A stretch of 64,000 nt of DNA from Candidatus Marispirochaeta associata (GCA_001749745.1 JWTM01000179.1:62001-126000), one strand, 5' to 3'; counted from the stretch's first letter, positions 1 through 7,870 are shown. Notes: generated by a model not told the origin, from the letters alone. A program made the numbers and translations.

Positions 1-1
1 C

Positions 2-82
2 TCCGTGGCTTCCGGTCGTGTTCAGAAGCCAGAGATTGTGAATGCCTTGCGTCGACTCGCGACCGGCGACGGACAGTCCTGA
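2..82 (+). CDS. C-terminal end of an unidentified protein (5' truncated by window edge)
   Basis: An open frame enters from the left edge and stops with TGA at 80-82. The 26 visible residues are hydrophilic and end in LRRLATGDGQS. They resemble a normal protein C-terminus, but there is too little to assign a family. The real start lies outside the window. It could also be a chance frame, so confidence is low. Confidence 0.3.
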   Translation, partial: SVASGRVQKPEIVNALRRLATGDGQS

Positions 83-332
83 CCCTCCTTGAAGTTCGCC
101 AGCGCACTACCCCAAGCGCCGAGAGCTAATCAATGCCATGGGCAGTTGCCCTCGTAATGGGCAATGGCCGCCAAAGGGCGCAAATATCTGACAGTCTGAA
201 TGAGAGTACGGAGTAAGGTCTCTGATGGTATTCTATACGTATATCCTACCGGAAAGTATACGTACAGACTCTCCTGTCGTGAGCGCTGTGCTCTCTGTAT
301 ACTCTGCGAAAACCTCTCTTCCCCGGCGGCGA
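83..332. other. Intergenic region, no supported gene
   Basis: No convincing coding frame is seen. The stretch holds an 8-bp direct repeat TATACGTA near 235 and 263, and a small inverted pair TTGCCC / GGGCAA near 145-165. It separates the left-edge gene from the convergent toxin gene. Neither repeat could be tied to a known element. Confidence 0.4.
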
Positions 333-587
333 TCAATAATGAAACCGGCAGGAGATGATGCGCAGTTCGTCGTCGACCAGTTCGTAGACGATGCGATGCT
401 CCTGAGTGATCCGTCTGGACCAGCAGCCCTGTAGTTGAAAGCGTAACGGCTCAGGTTTACCGACTCCTTCGAAGGGTGATCTCTTTATTTCTTTGATTAT
501 GTTGTTAACTCGTTTAAGGATTTTCTTATCCGTATTCTGCCAATAGAGATAATCTACCCAGGCTGAATCGGTGAAGGTGACATTCAT
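333..587 (-). CDS. yoeB: YoeB/Txe-family ribosome-dependent mRNA interferase toxin
   Basis: This 84-residue protein has exactly the length of E. coli YoeB. The catalytic residues described for that RelE-fold endonuclease sit at the same positions: Glu46, Arg65, His83 and Tyr84 (the chain ends RFHY). The family cleaves mRNA in the ribosomal A site and is neutralised by YefM. The ATG overlaps the antitoxin stop codon as ATGA (584-587), so the pair is translationally coupled. Nothing suggests inactivation. The two genes are visibly more AT-rich than the housekeeping genes that follow, which fits horizontal acquisition. Confidence 0.93.
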   Translation of the reverse strand: MNVTFTDSAWVDYLYWQNTDKKILKRVNNIIKEIKRSPFEGVGKPEPLRFQLQGCWSRRITQEHRIVYELVDDELRIISCRFHY

Positions 588-838
588 TCCTCAATCAGTT
601 CTCTCTCTGAAACTTTACCGCTTCTTGATTCCTTGAGTGATCTTATCAAGTGTTCTGCGTTCGCTTCGGTGGATAGCAGATATTGTGTTTCGGTCAGGCT
701 GTTATAATCTTCCAGGGATATAACGACCACGTTCTCATTCTCCTTGCGGGTGACGATGAGCGGATCATGGTCGTTGAAAACCCGGTCCAGATGAGATTTA
801 AGATTTCTGCGCAGTTCGGAGTAGTTAATGGCTTGCAT
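584..838 (-). CDS. yefM: YefM-family antitoxin and autorepressor (Phd/YefM fold)
   Basis: This 84-residue protein has the YefM/Phd N-terminal DNA-binding domain (MQAINYSELRRNLKSHLDRV, then VVVISLEDYNSL) and a C-terminal tail that should wrap YoeB. It is first in the operon, and its last bases overlap yoeB by 4 bp. The promoter is TTGACG-N17-TATATT with the -10 ending 6 nt before the ATG, so the transcript is predicted to be leaderless. A TGTACA core lies inside the promoter, and a second GTAC core lies 12 bp away, which matches the spacing described for YefM operators. Confidence 0.93.
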   Translation of the reverse strand: MQAINYSELRRNLKSHLDRVFNDHDPLIVTRKENENVVVISLEDYNSLTETQYLLSTEANAEHLIRSLKESRSGKVSERELIEE

Positions 839-844
839 TTAAAC

Positions 845-873
845 AATATACTGTACAATATATGGTACGTCAA
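845..873 (-). promoter_or_regulatory. yefM-yoeB promoter with embedded YefM operator cores
   Basis: The -35 TTGACG (868-873), a 17-nt spacer and the -10 TATATT (845-850) lie 6 nt upstream of the ATG at 838. TGTACA at 852-857 and a second GTAC core at 865-868 have centres 12 bp apart. That arrangement is reported for YefM long and short operator repeats, so autorepression by promoter occlusion is the likely mechanism. Confidence 0.75.
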
Positions 874-934
874 TGATTATCCTGTACCGTATCCGCTCTA
901 CCCGCTCATTGCGAACGGCTGGCCAGTACCTCCC

Positions 935-1312
935 TCATACCAGCTCCAGCCCGAATTCCTCAAAAGCCGTGAAATCGTCCCGGTTCTCGGTGGCCAGTAT
1001 CGCCTGTGAACCAATGGCTGCAGCGGCGATCATTGCGTCCACCCGCAGGCTCCGCTTTCGCCCGCAACGGTTGAAGAGCCGTGAGGCTTCCTGCGCCTGG
1101 TCGGGACCGAAAGGCAGGATGCGATCCCCCAGCAGGGAGGCGCATAGATGGATGCCCTCCTCGTCAACAGGGCCGCAGAGAAACTCGTACCAGCAGATTG
1201 CCGATGTGCAGAGCTCCTGTCGTTCGCCTATCCAGCCGCTCACCCTGCTCGCCTCATCGGTTCCCGGGACGAGGCAACGGATTAGGTAGTTTGTGTCCAG
1301 CAGGATCACCAC
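935..1312 (-). CDS. vapC: VapC-like PIN-domain ribonuclease toxin
   Basis: This 125-residue PIN-domain protein carries the expected acidic active-site residues: Asp6 (LLDTNYLI), Glu43 (WYEF), Asp92 (RVDAMIAA) and Asp112/113 (ENRDDF). PIN toxins of this size are Mg-dependent RNases, often acting on tRNA or rRNA; the target cannot be read from sequence. The gene starts with tandem GTG codons (1312 or 1309) and overlaps the upstream antitoxin gene by a few bases, so it is probably translationally coupled. Its GC content is closer to the chromosome than that of yefM-yoeB. Confidence 0.88.
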   Translation of the reverse strand: MVILLDTNYLIRCLVPGTDEASRVSGWIGERQELCTSAICWYEFLCGPVDEEGIHLCASLLGDRILPFGPDQAQEASRLFNRCGRKRSLRVDAMIAAAAIGSQAILATENRDDFTAFEEFGLELV

Positions 1313-1575
1313 TCTCTGTCCCAGTTGGCGCGGTTCTTCCGCACCTCTCCCAGATACTCTTCGGCCTTCTCCGCGCTGATGCCGCCCTTTGCATGGTAAG
1401 CATCCAATCGGGCGAGCTTCTGTGCCGCCTCTCCGTCGCTTACCTCCTCCGCCAGGGCTACGGCCCGTCGTACCACCTCTGCCTGCGAGACATGCATGAG
1501 GGCGGAGAGTTTCCTGATGCGTTCTATTGTCTCTTCGTCCAGAGCGTAGGTTGCCCGCTTATTCATTTGTGCCAT
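1306..1575 (-). CDS. Ribbon-helix-helix antitoxin paired with the PIN toxin
   Basis: The product is 89 residues, starting MAQMNKRATYALDEE. The N-terminal third fits a ribbon-helix-helix DNA-binding domain (beta strand RATYAL, then helices LDEETIERIRKLSALM and SQAEVVRRAVALAEE). The charged C-terminus (about 55-89) should bind VapC. An in-frame ATG exists upstream at 1593, but the promoter TTGCTT-N17-TATAAT ends 6 nt before the ATG at 1575, so the shorter start is chosen and a leaderless message is inferred. Antitoxins of this class usually autorepress. Confidence 0.85.
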   Translation of the reverse strand: MAQMNKRATYALDEETIERIRKLSALMHVSQAEVVRRAVALAEEVSDGEAAQKLARLDAYHAKGGISAEKAEEYLGEVRKNRANWDREW

Positions 1576-1581
1576 ACCATA

Positions 1582-1610
1582 ATTATATACCATAATAATT
1601 TAAAAAGCAA
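1582..1610 (-). promoter_or_regulatory. Promoter of the RHH antitoxin-VapC operon, leaderless geometry
   Basis: The -35 TTGCTT (1605-1610), a 17-nt spacer and a consensus -10 TATAAT (1582-1587) are followed by 6 nt and then ATG at 1575. Initiation about 6-7 nt after the -10 would put the mRNA 5' end at the start codon. The surrounding AT-rich ATACCAT / ATGGTAT inverted repeats could be antitoxin sites. Confidence 0.7.
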
Positions 1611-1643
1611 TTTCTCGGAAATAACTAGCCCGGAGTGACTATC

Positions 1644-2417
1644 TCACTCCTCCAACAGCCCCTTGAGCTCCAGGGCGTTGTCCACCGCCTGCCCCTTGTA
1701 GTGGTTGTTGAAGGCCACCAGCAACACCTGCGCCTTCTCCCCCATCTCCTTCAGGATCGGTACCTGTTCGATGAGCTCCTCTGTGGTGTAGCGGTAGTCG
1801 TAGCGGGAGACATTGGTCCCTTTCCACCAGTTGGTCCTGTTCCGGCCGTGAAAGCGGGCGTAGGCGATGGGTGAGGTTTGGGCGGCGGCGAATCCGGGGA
1901 GGCCTTTCAGGTCCGGGTAGTCCGAGGCGACCAGGCCCACCCCGCGGGTGCGCAGCCCCTCGCTTACCTGCTCGCTCGACCAGTCGGTGTTGCGGAACTC
2001 CACATGCAGGGGAACCGATTCGAACCCGGTGCAAAGCCTGTCTAATCTCAGCCGGTTCTCCCGGGTGTAGTGGAAGCTGTAGGGGAACTGCAGCAGGACC
2101 GAGGCGAGGCTACCGGCCTCACGAAAGGGGCTCAGGGCTTCGACGAAACGGGCGCAGAGGCCGGGGATGTCGTCGCTCTCCTCGTGGGTCATGCTGCGGT
2201 GGGCTTTCAGGGCGAAGCGGAACTCATCGCCGGCTTTCTCCTGCAGGGCCGCCAGGGTTTTTGCGGATGGAAAGGCGTAGTAGCTGAAGTTGAGTTCGGT
2301 GAAGGTGAAGATTTTCCGGTAGTGATCGAAGTATTCGGTCTGTCTGCACCCCTCGGGATAGACCGGTCCTACCCAATCCTTATAGGAGTAACCGCTGGTG
2401 CCGATGAGGAGATCCAT
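1644..2417 (-). CDS. DUF72 (YecE-like) TIM-barrel protein
   Basis: The 257-residue product matches the DUF72/YecE family: MDLLIGTSGYSYKDWVGPVYPEG at the start, then FTFTELNFSYYAFP, FALKAHRSMTH, LLQFPYSF, HVEFRNTDW, and a closing RFHGRN...YDYRYT block. The family has a TIM-barrel fold but no established biochemical role. A TTG at 2453 extends the frame, but it lies upstream of a promoter (TTGCCA-N18-TATACT) whose -10 ends 6 nt before the ATG at 2417, so that ATG is chosen. The gene is monocistronic and divergent from fusA. Confidence 0.88.
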   Translation of the reverse strand: MDLLIGTSGYSYKDWVGPVYPEGCRQTEYFDHYRKIFTFTELNFSYYAFPSAKTLAALQEKAGDEFRFALKAHRSMTHEESDDIPGLCARFVEALSPFREAGSLASVLLQFPYSFHYTRENRLRLDRLCTGFESVPLHVEFRNTDWSSEQVSEGLRTRGVGLVASDYPDLKGLPGFAAAQTSPIAYARFHGRNRTNWWKGTNVSRYDYRYTTEELIEQVPILKEMGEKAQVLLVAFNNHYKGQAVDNALELKGLLEE

Positions 2418-2423
2418 ACAATC

Positions 2424-2453
2424 AGTATAGTCCGGGCAGTACTCTTCTGGCAA
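2424..2453 (-). promoter_or_regulatory. Promoter of the DUF72 gene, leaderless geometry
   Basis: TTGCCA (2448-2453), an 18-nt spacer and TATACT (2424-2429) are followed by 6 nt and the ATG at 2417. Confidence 0.7.
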
Positions 2454-2520
2454 TTAATCCGGCTCGGTTAAGAGTTTGCTAACTTTAAGTTAATAAAGAA
2501 TATAGGCTCTTCCGGACTAC

Positions 2521-2549
2521 TTGTAATAGATTGCTCTTTTGGTTAGTAT
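2521..2549 (+). promoter_or_regulatory. Distal promoter candidate for fusA
   Basis: TTGTAA (2521-2526), a 17-nt spacer and TAGTAT (2544-2549). It would give a leader of about 115 nt containing a small GGGAT/ATCCC hairpin near 2560-2575 and the GAGAGGT ribosome-binding sequence at 2654-2660. Confidence 0.5.
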
Positions 2550-2625
2550 ACGCGCCGTGGGATTACATCATCCCGCCCCTGCTTGATCCTGACAAGAATA
2601 CCAACTTTCTTGCTGACTCTAATGA

Positions 2626-2653
2626 TTGAAAAAGCAGGAAATAGACTTATATT
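2626..2653 (+). promoter_or_regulatory. Proximal promoter candidate for fusA
   Basis: TTGAAA (2626-2631), a 16-nt spacer and TATATT (2648-2653). The -10 ends 8 nt before an in-frame GTG (2662) and 17 nt before the ATG (2671). If used, the GAGAGGT element would largely precede the transcript, and translation would start leaderless at GTG or from a very short leader. Confidence 0.45.
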
Positions 2654-2670
2654 GAGAGGTAGTGAGTAAT

Positions 2671-4761
2671 ATGAGCAATGATATTACCAAGTTGAGGAAT
2701 ATCGGTATCAGCGCCCATATCGACTCCGGCAAGACCACCCTGACCGAGCGTATCCTGTTTTACTGTAAACGGATCCACGCTATTCACGAGGTTCGGGGAA
2801 AGGACGGCGTCGGAGCGACTATGGACTCCATGGAACTGGAGAAGGAGCGGGGAATTACCATCGCTTCCGCTGCGACCAACGTAACTTGGAAAGAGACCCA
2901 GATCAACATCATCGACACCCCGGGACACGTCGACTTCACCATCGAGGTTGAGCGGGCCCTGCGGGTCCTGGACGGCGCCATTCTGGTGCTCTGTTCGGTC
3001 GGCGGCGTTCAGTCCCAGTCGATTACCGTAGATCGCCAGATGAAGCGTTACAACGTGCCCCGGGTCGCCTTCGTCAACAAGTGCGACCGGACCGGTGCCA
3101 ATCCCTACAAGGTGCGGGACCAGCTCGAGGAGAAGCTCGGCCATAATGCGGTCATGATGCAGGTGCCGATCGGACTCGAAGACAAGCACGAAGGTATGAT
3201 CGACCTGATCACCATGAAGGCCCTCTATTTCGAGGGTGATGGCGGTACCGAGGTGGTGGAGAAAGAGATTCCCGCGGAGCTTCAGGCCGAGGCCGAGGAG
3301 CGGCGGGAGATGATGCTCGATGCGGTCTCTATGTTCTCCGAGGAGCTGATGGAGGCGATGCTCGAAGAGAGCGTTACCGAAGAGCTGATTCACGACGCGG
3401 TTCGCAAGGGAACCCTCTCGTTGGAGCTCACTCCGGTCTACCTGGGCTCGGCTTACAAGAACAAGGGCGTTCAGCCCCTGCTCGACGCGGTAGAGAGCTA
3501 TCTGCCGAGTCCCGATCAGGTTGAAAACATCGCTCTCGACCTGGATAAGGAAGAGGCGGAGTTCAAACTGACCGCCGATCCCTCTAAGCCCCCGGTGGCG
3601 CTGGCCTTCAAACTCGAGGACGGACAGTACGGACAGCTGACCTACATCCGCATCTATCAGGGCGAGATCAAGAAGGGCTCGGAGCTCTACAATGTGCGCA
3701 GCCGCAAGAAGTTCAAGGTCGGCCGCTTGATCAAGATGCACGCCGATCATATGGAGGATATAACCGAGGCCGGCTGCGGCGACATTGCGGCTCTCTTCGG
3801 TATCGACTGCGCATCGGGAGACACCTTCTGTCATCCCGATCTCAATCTATCGATGACCTCCATGTTCGTACCCAACCCGGTAATCACCCTGGCGGTACGG
3901 CCGGTGGACAAGAAGGCTTCGGACAACATGGCCAAGGCCCTCAACCGCTTCACCAAGGAAGATCCGACCTTCCGCACCTATGTCGACCCCGAGTCGAACG
4001 AGACGATCATCCAGGGAATGGGCGAGCTGCACCTGGAGGTCTACATCGAACGGATGAAGCGGGAGTACAAGGCCGAGGTCGAGACCGGCGCTCCCCAGGT
4101 AGCCTACCGCGAGGCGATCAGCCAGCGGGCGGACTTCGACTATACCCACAAGAAGCAGACCGGTGGTTCCGGTCAGTACGGTAAAGTCGTCGGCTATATC
4201 GAGCCCCTGGAAGAGGGGAACTACGAGTTCGAGAACAAGGTCAAAGGCGGTAACATCCCCACCGAATATATTCCGGCCTGTGACAAGGGATTTCAGTCCG
4301 CCTTGGACAAGGGTTCCCTGATCGGCTTCCCGATCGTCGGAATCAAGGCGGTCCTCCAGGACGGCGCCTCCCACGCGGTCGACTCCTCGGATATGGCTTT
4401 CCAGATCGCATCCTTGAGCGCCTTCCGTGAGGCCTACCACAAGGCCAAACCGGTTATCCTCGAGCCGATCATGAAGGTCAGCGTCGAGGGACCGAACGAG
4501 TTCCAGGGGAACATTTTCGGTTCGATCAATCAGCGCCGTGGTATAATCGTAGCGTCGGTCGAGGACGGCAGCTTCTGCCGGGTCGAGGCTGAGGTACCCT
4601 TGAGCGAGATGTTCGGCTACTCCACCGTTCTCCGCTCATTGACCCAGGGTAAGGCCGAATACACCATGGAGTTCGAGAAGTACGGCCGCGTACCGGCGGG
4701 TATCTCCGAGGAACTCAAGAAAGAGTTCGAGGAGAAAAAGAAGAAAGAGCAAGGCAAATAG
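2671..4761 (+). CDS. fusA: Translation elongation factor G, spirochaetal/mitochondrial EFG1-like class
   Basis: This 696-residue GTPase should move tRNA and mRNA through the ribosome. Its G-motifs are intact: AHIDSGKT (15-22), DTPGH (about 84-88) and NKCD (about 138-141). Domains II-V follow, including the domain IV region TGGSGQYGK. Signatures [14 protein letters not shown] and [10 protein letters not shown] resemble mitochondrial EFG1 more than typical bacterial EF-G, as known for the spirochaete spdEFG1 type that specialises in translocation. A recycling paralogue would be expected elsewhere. An in-frame GTG at 2662 is an alternative start; ATG 2671 is preferred because GAGAGGT lies about 10 nt upstream. 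Codon use is strongly biased (GAG, CTC/CTG, AAG), as for a highly expressed gene. Confidence 0.96.
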   Translation: MSNDITKLRNIGISAHIDSGKTTLTERILFYCKRIHAIHEVRGKDGVGATMDSMELEKERGITIASAATNVTWKETQINIIDTPGHVDFTIEVERALRVLDGAILVLCSVGGVQSQSITVDRQMKRYNVPRVAFVNKCDRTGANPYKVRDQLEEKLGHNAVMMQVPIGLEDKHEGMIDLITMKALYFEGDGGTEVVEKEIPAELQAEAEERREMMLDAVSMFSEELMEAMLEESVTEELIHDAVRKGTLSLELTPVYLGSAYKNKGVQPLLDAVESYLPSPDQVENIALDLDKEEAEFKLTADPSKPPVALAFKLEDGQYGQLTYIRIYQGEIKKGSELYNVRSRKKFKVGRLIKMHADHMEDITEAGCGDIAALFGIDCASGDTFCHPDLNLSMTSMFVPNPVITLAVRPVDKKASDNMAKALNRFTKEDPTFRTYVDPESNETIIQGMGELHLEVYIERMKREYKAEVETGAPQVAYREAISQRADFDYTHKKQTGGSGQYGKVVGYIEPLEEGNYEFENKVKGGNIPTEYIPACDKGFQSALDKGSLIGFPIVGIKAVLQDGASHAVDSSDMAFQIASLSAFREAYHKAKPVILEPIMKVSVEGPNEFQGNIFGSINQRRGIIVASVEDGSFCRVEAEVPLSEMFGYSTVLRSLTQGKAEYTMEFEKYGRVPAGISEELKKEFEEKKKKEQGK

Positions 4762-4770
4762 GGGGAAGGA

Positions 4771-5475
4771 ATGGTTAAATCAGAGTTAGTACAGCGCAGT
4801 CCGCTGCGGGTATTCGAGAAATCGATCCACGGCGGACTCGGAGCAGGCAATATCGGCGTTCTTGCATCCCGGAAAGGGGTTGGCAAGACCGCATGTCTGG
4901 TACATATCGGAACCGACCAACTCTTTCGCGAGAAGCACGTTATTCACGTCTCCTTCTCCTCCCGGGTCGATCATATCGTTAGCTGGTACGAGGATATCTT
5001 TAAAGAGATCTCCAAGAAGCGGGAGCTCGAGGATGCGTTGGATATCCATGACGACATCGTCAAGAATCGGGTCATCATGAACTTCAATCAGGAGGGGATC
5101 TCTACCGATCAAATCCTGCGCAGCATCAGCGCCATGATCACCGACGGCCATTTCGCCGCCGATCAGATTCTCTTCGACGGCTTCGATTTTGCCCAGGCCT
5201 CCGCCGAGGATGTGGCGAAAATCAAAGCCTTCGCCGGCGAGCACAAGCTCGAAGTCTGGTTCAGCGCCTCCCTGAAGGGCGACGAACCCTGTTACGACGA
5301 GAAGGGATATCCCAACGAACTGAAGAGCTTTGCGGAGAACCTGGATGTGGTCATTACCCTGGCCTATGAAGGGGACCACGTCAAGTTGAAAGCGGTTAAG
5401 GATCGCTCGAGCGAGGAGCTGCACGACATGCATCTGATGCTCGATCCCAAGAGCCTCTTGATCGCCCGCGAGTAG
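4771..5475 (+). CDS. P-loop NTPase of RecA/KaiC-like appearance, function unknown
   Basis: This 234-residue protein lies 9 nt downstream of fusA, with GGAAGGA just ahead of its ATG, so it is very likely co-transcribed. It has a P-loop variant ASRKGVGKT (residues 32-40, Ala in place of the first Gly) and a plausible Walker B strand ILFDGFD (about 133-139). The preceding strand GNIGVLA and following VIHVSF recall RecA/DnaB/KaiC-type ATPases. No substrate-specific domain is visible. The link to EF-G may mean a role in translation or simple co-expression. Specific function is not assigned. Confidence 0.8.
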   Translation: MVKSELVQRSPLRVFEKSIHGGLGAGNIGVLASRKGVGKTACLVHIGTDQLFREKHVIHVSFSSRVDHIVSWYEDIFKEISKKRELEDALDIHDDIVKNRVIMNFNQEGISTDQILRSISAMITDGHFAADQILFDGFDFAQASAEDVAKIKAFAGEHKLEVWFSASLKGDEPCYDEKGYPNELKSFAENLDVVITLAYEGDHVKLKAVKDRSSEELHDMHLMLDPKSLLIARE

Positions 5476-5499
5476 TCGAAACACTCTAGGGAATCTACG

Positions 5500-5525
5500 C
5501 CTCCCCGATCCGGGGAGGTTTTTTT
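5500..5525 (+). terminator. Intrinsic terminator after the fusA operon
   Basis: A GC-rich hairpin CCTCCCC-GATC-CGGGGAGG type (5500-5518) is followed directly by a run of seven T. It separates the fusA operon from the convergent nth gene. Confidence 0.9.
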
Positions 5526-5533
5526 ATGCTCGA

Positions 5534-6199
5534 TTATGTGCGAGAGCGCTCCACCCCGATCCGCTCACACCGGGAGTAGAGTGGGCAACGACCGCACCAG
5601 GGACTCTGGGGGGTGCAGATCTGTTTCCCAAAGGCGACTAGGAGGGTATTGATCTCGATCCAGTAGCGTTCGGGAAGGATGGCCATCAAGGCGGTTTCGC
5701 TCTCGTCGGGATTTCGGGTTGAGATCCAGCCTAATCGATTGGGAATCCGATGCACATGGGTGTCGACGCAGATCGAAGGCACGCCGAAGGCGAGGCCCAG
5801 GGTAAGGTTTGCTGTCTTTCGTCCTACCCCCGGCAGGGCGAGGAGCTCCTCCAGGGTATGCGGCACCCGGCCTGCGTGTTTCTCGATTAAAAGGCCGGAT
5901 ACTCTATGCAGGGTTCCGGCCTTGGTGCGGTAGAAGCCGGCGGGATAGATCAGTGCGGCTATCTCCTCTTCGCTTAAGCTTAGCATAGCCTGCGGGGTAT
6001 CCGCGGCCGCGAAGAGTCGCGATGAGCTGGCGATGGTGACCTCGTCCTTGGTGCGCAGGGAGATTATGGTGGAGACCAGCACCCGGAAGGGATCGGGCCG
6101 CTCCTCGGCGATCTTGGTGACCGATGGTGTCGGGGCGCTCCCTGTAGAGCTTCGCAAACGGGCGAAGATCTCCTCCCATTCAGCCTTGGATGGAATCAT
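5534..6199 (-). CDS. nth: Endonuclease III (bifunctional DNA glycosylase/AP lyase)
   Basis: The 221-residue protein has the helix-hairpin-helix LPGVGRKTA (122-130) with catalytic Lys128, catalytic Asp146 in VDTHVHR, and a C-terminal 4Fe-4S ligand set Cys195, Cys202, Cys205, Cys211 (CX6CX2CX5C). It removes oxidised pyrimidines in base excision repair. The usual LSAQTTD block reads ISLRTKD, so the Gln is replaced by Arg, as in a divergent subgroup of Nth-like enzymes. The start ATG overlaps the ispF stop (6196-6199), making it the last gene of the carD-ispD-ispF-nth operon. Confidence 0.95.
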   Translation of the reverse strand: MIPSKAEWEEIFARLRSSTGSAPTPSVTKIAEERPDPFRVLVSTIISLRTKDEVTIASSSRLFAAADTPQAMLSLSEEEIAALIYPAGFYRTKAGTLHRVSGLLIEKHAGRVPHTLEELLALPGVGRKTANLTLGLAFGVPSICVDTHVHRIPNRLGWISTRNPDESETALMAILPERYWIEINTLLVAFGKQICTPQSPWCGRCPLYSRCERIGVERSRT

Positions 6200-6669
6200 G
6201 ACTCCTCGATCAGAACCGCGGCGTGAACCGCTATGGCCTCGCCCCGGCCGACGGCATCGACCCCCTCGTTGGTCTTGGCCTTGACGCTGACGCAGTCGAC
6301 CGAAAGGCCGATGTCCGCCGCCAGCTGTTCTCGAATCGCCCTGATGTAGGGTTTGAGTTTGGGCAGCTCCAGGATAACCGTCGCGTCCAGATTAATCGGA
6401 CGAAAGCCTGCTGTGCCGATGAGTTCCATGGTGCGGGCCAGGAGTGTGCGGCTGTCGATGCCCGCATAGGCCGGATCCGACGGCGGGAAGTGGGTGCCGA
6501 TATCCCCCAGGGCGGCCGCTCCCAGCAAGGCGTCGATCACGGCGTGAATCAATACATCGCCGTCGGAGTGGCCGAGCTCGCCCACGGAGGAGGGAATCTC
6601 CACGCCCCCCAGCATCAGGGCTCTATCGGGTCCCAACCGGTGGAGATCGTAGCCGCTGCCGATGCGCAT
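6196..6669 (-). CDS. ispF: 2-C-methyl-D-erythritol 2,4-cyclodiphosphate synthase
   Basis: This 157-residue enzyme makes MEcPP in the non-mevalonate isoprenoid pathway. The metal ligands Asp8 and His10 (GYDLHRLG) and His42 are present, together with the ELGHSDGDV loop (31-39) and the C-terminal KAKTNEGVDAVGRGEAI block (CDP and substrate contacts). Its ATG overlaps the last codon of ispD, so the two consecutive or near-consecutive pathway enzymes are translationally coupled. Confidence 0.97.
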   Translation of the reverse strand: MRIGSGYDLHRLGPDRALMLGGVEIPSSVGELGHSDGDVLIHAVIDALLGAAALGDIGTHFPPSDPAYAGIDSRTLLARTMELIGTAGFRPINLDATVILELPKLKPYIRAIREQLAADIGLSVDCVSVKAKTNEGVDAVGRGEAIAVHAAVLIEES

Positions 6670-7331
6670 CAGCTTAACAGATCCTCTTGGTAGGTTATCT
6701 TACGGTTGGCTTCGTCTCCCGGTACGGTGGCTACCGCACCGATATAGCGGCCGTAGATTTCGGTATCGTCGATATAGTTGCCCCCGTCCCTCGCAGCCTG
6801 TCGATGGGCGCTTAAGATATCCTCGTAGATGAAGCCCTGGGGGGTCTGAATACGGAAGGTTGCTTCCCGGGAGAGATGGTCGAGAATGAAGCCGTCCCGG
6901 GAAAGGATCTTCATCGCGTCGATGGAGGCGACCGCCGGCGCTGCAGCGCCCGCTTCCAGGCTGCGTTCGGCCACAGCCCGGGCCAGATCGGGGGTGCACC
7001 AAGGACGGGCGCCGTCGTGGATGAGTACGATCTCCGGCGCTCGCTCCTCGAGGGCCGTTAGGCCGGCCAGAACCGAAGCCTGCCGGGTCTCTCCACCGGG
7101 GGTAAAGATCACCTCGTCGAGGCGCTCGAAGCCTGCAAGCGCTTGCCTGGCTCCCGATTCGCCGTCGGCGGGAACCGTGACCAGGAGATCGGTAAATAGT
7201 TGGGGGTCGGCAAAGGCCGAGAGAGCGTTGTAGAGCACGGTGGCGCCGTTAAACCTGAGGTACTCTTTCTTCATGCTTCCGCCGAACCGGCGGCTTGCGC
7301 CGGCGGCGGTTACGATTACGGCGGCGCGCAT
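6669..7331 (-). CDS. ispD: 2-C-methyl-D-erythritol 4-phosphate cytidylyltransferase
   Basis: The 220-residue protein has the nucleotidyltransferase signature VTAAGASRRFGG with a nearby KKEYL (the phosphate-binding N-terminus), the IHDGARPW motif and a closing DDTEIYG / VPGDEANRKIT region, all typical of IspD. It attaches CMP to MEP in the non-mevalonate pathway. It lies 10 nt after carD and overlaps ispF by one base, so expression should follow the carD promoter. No convincing strong Shine-Dalgarno sequence is present, suggesting coupling to carD translation. Confidence 0.96.
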   Translation of the reverse strand: MRAAVIVTAAGASRRFGGSMKKEYLRFNGATVLYNALSAFADPQLFTDLLVTVPADGESGARQALAGFERLDEVIFTPGGETRQASVLAGLTALEERAPEIVLIHDGARPWCTPDLARAVAERSLEAGAAAPAVASIDAMKILSRDGFILDHLSREATFRIQTPQGFIYEDILSAHRQAARDGGNYIDDTEIYGRYIGAVATVPGDEANRKITYQEDLLS

Positions 7332-7341
7332 AGGGCGGGGC

Positions 7342-7863
7342 CTATTCCTTGGGGGTTTCCAATTTGGAGAAGATCAGGTTCTCCACATCCTCTTTGCTCT
7401 TATCCAGCGAGAAGGAGACCTCGTCGACCAGGAGCTTCAGGGCGCTGTCGAAGAGCTTCCGCTCCAGGATCGGCAGTTCCTTGATCTTGCTGCGGTGGTA
7501 GAGGGTCCGTACTACGGTGGCGATATCCATCACGCTGCCGCTCTTCAAGAGGTCCAGATTCATCTGGTAACGCATCTTCCAATCGGCGGTGATCGGTTCG
7601 TGATCCTCGGAGATCAGTTTGAGGGCCTTGTTCGATTCGGTCTTGGAGACGATGGCGCGAATGCCCAGCTCATCGGCCTTCTCGGTCGGAATCATCACCG
7701 TCATATCGGATACTTCCAAGTAGACGATGTAGTAGAGAATCTTCTCGCCTTTGAACTCTTTCTCTTCAATGGCGGTGATCTTTCCCACGCCCTGCAGGGG
7801 ATAGACCACTTCCTGGTTAACCTTATATTTGGTCGCGGGACTCGACTGTGCGGCTGATTTCAT
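7342..7863 (-). CDS. carD: CarD/CdnL-family RNA polymerase-binding transcription regulator
   Basis: The 173-residue protein has the CarD_CdnL_TRCF RNAP-interaction domain near residues 12-70 (KYKVNQEVVYPLQGVGKI...YYIVYLEVSDMTVMIP) and a helical C-terminal domain (WKMRYQMNLDLL...). The family binds RNAP beta and stabilises open complexes at promoters. The frame extends upstream to 7899, but the promoter TTGACT-N17-TATACT sits there and its -10 ends 7 nt before the ATG at 7863, so that start is chosen and a leaderless mRNA is inferred. It leads the ispD-ispF-nth operon. Confidence 0.93.
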   Translation of the reverse strand: MKSAAQSSPATKYKVNQEVVYPLQGVGKITAIEEKEFKGEKILYYIVYLEVSDMTVMIPTEKADELGIRAIVSKTESNKALKLISEDHEPITADWKMRYQMNLDLLKSGSVMDIATVVRTLYHRSKIKELPILERKLFDSALKLLVDEVSFSLDKSKEDVENLIFSKLETPKE

Positions 7864-7870
7864 AACGGGT

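Noticed and set aside
130..180. Possible integron attC-like site next to toxin-antitoxin genes
   Set aside because: Only a 6-bp inverted pair is present; the R/L box core sequences expected of attC are missing.
130..336. Minus-strand 68-codon frame and plus-strand frame 225-434
   Set aside because: No ribosome-binding site, no recognisable sequence, and the plus-strand frame overlaps yoeB; treated as chance frames.
2454..2670. Riboswitch or ribosomal-protein-type leader upstream of fusA
   Set aside because: Only one small hairpin was found, with no recognisable conserved riboswitch core; a proximal promoter near the gene would skip most of it.
2647..3834. 395-codon open frame on the strand opposite fusA
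   Set aside because: It mirrors the strongly biased codon use of fusA, has no homology-like composition or ribosome-binding site, and fusA is certain.
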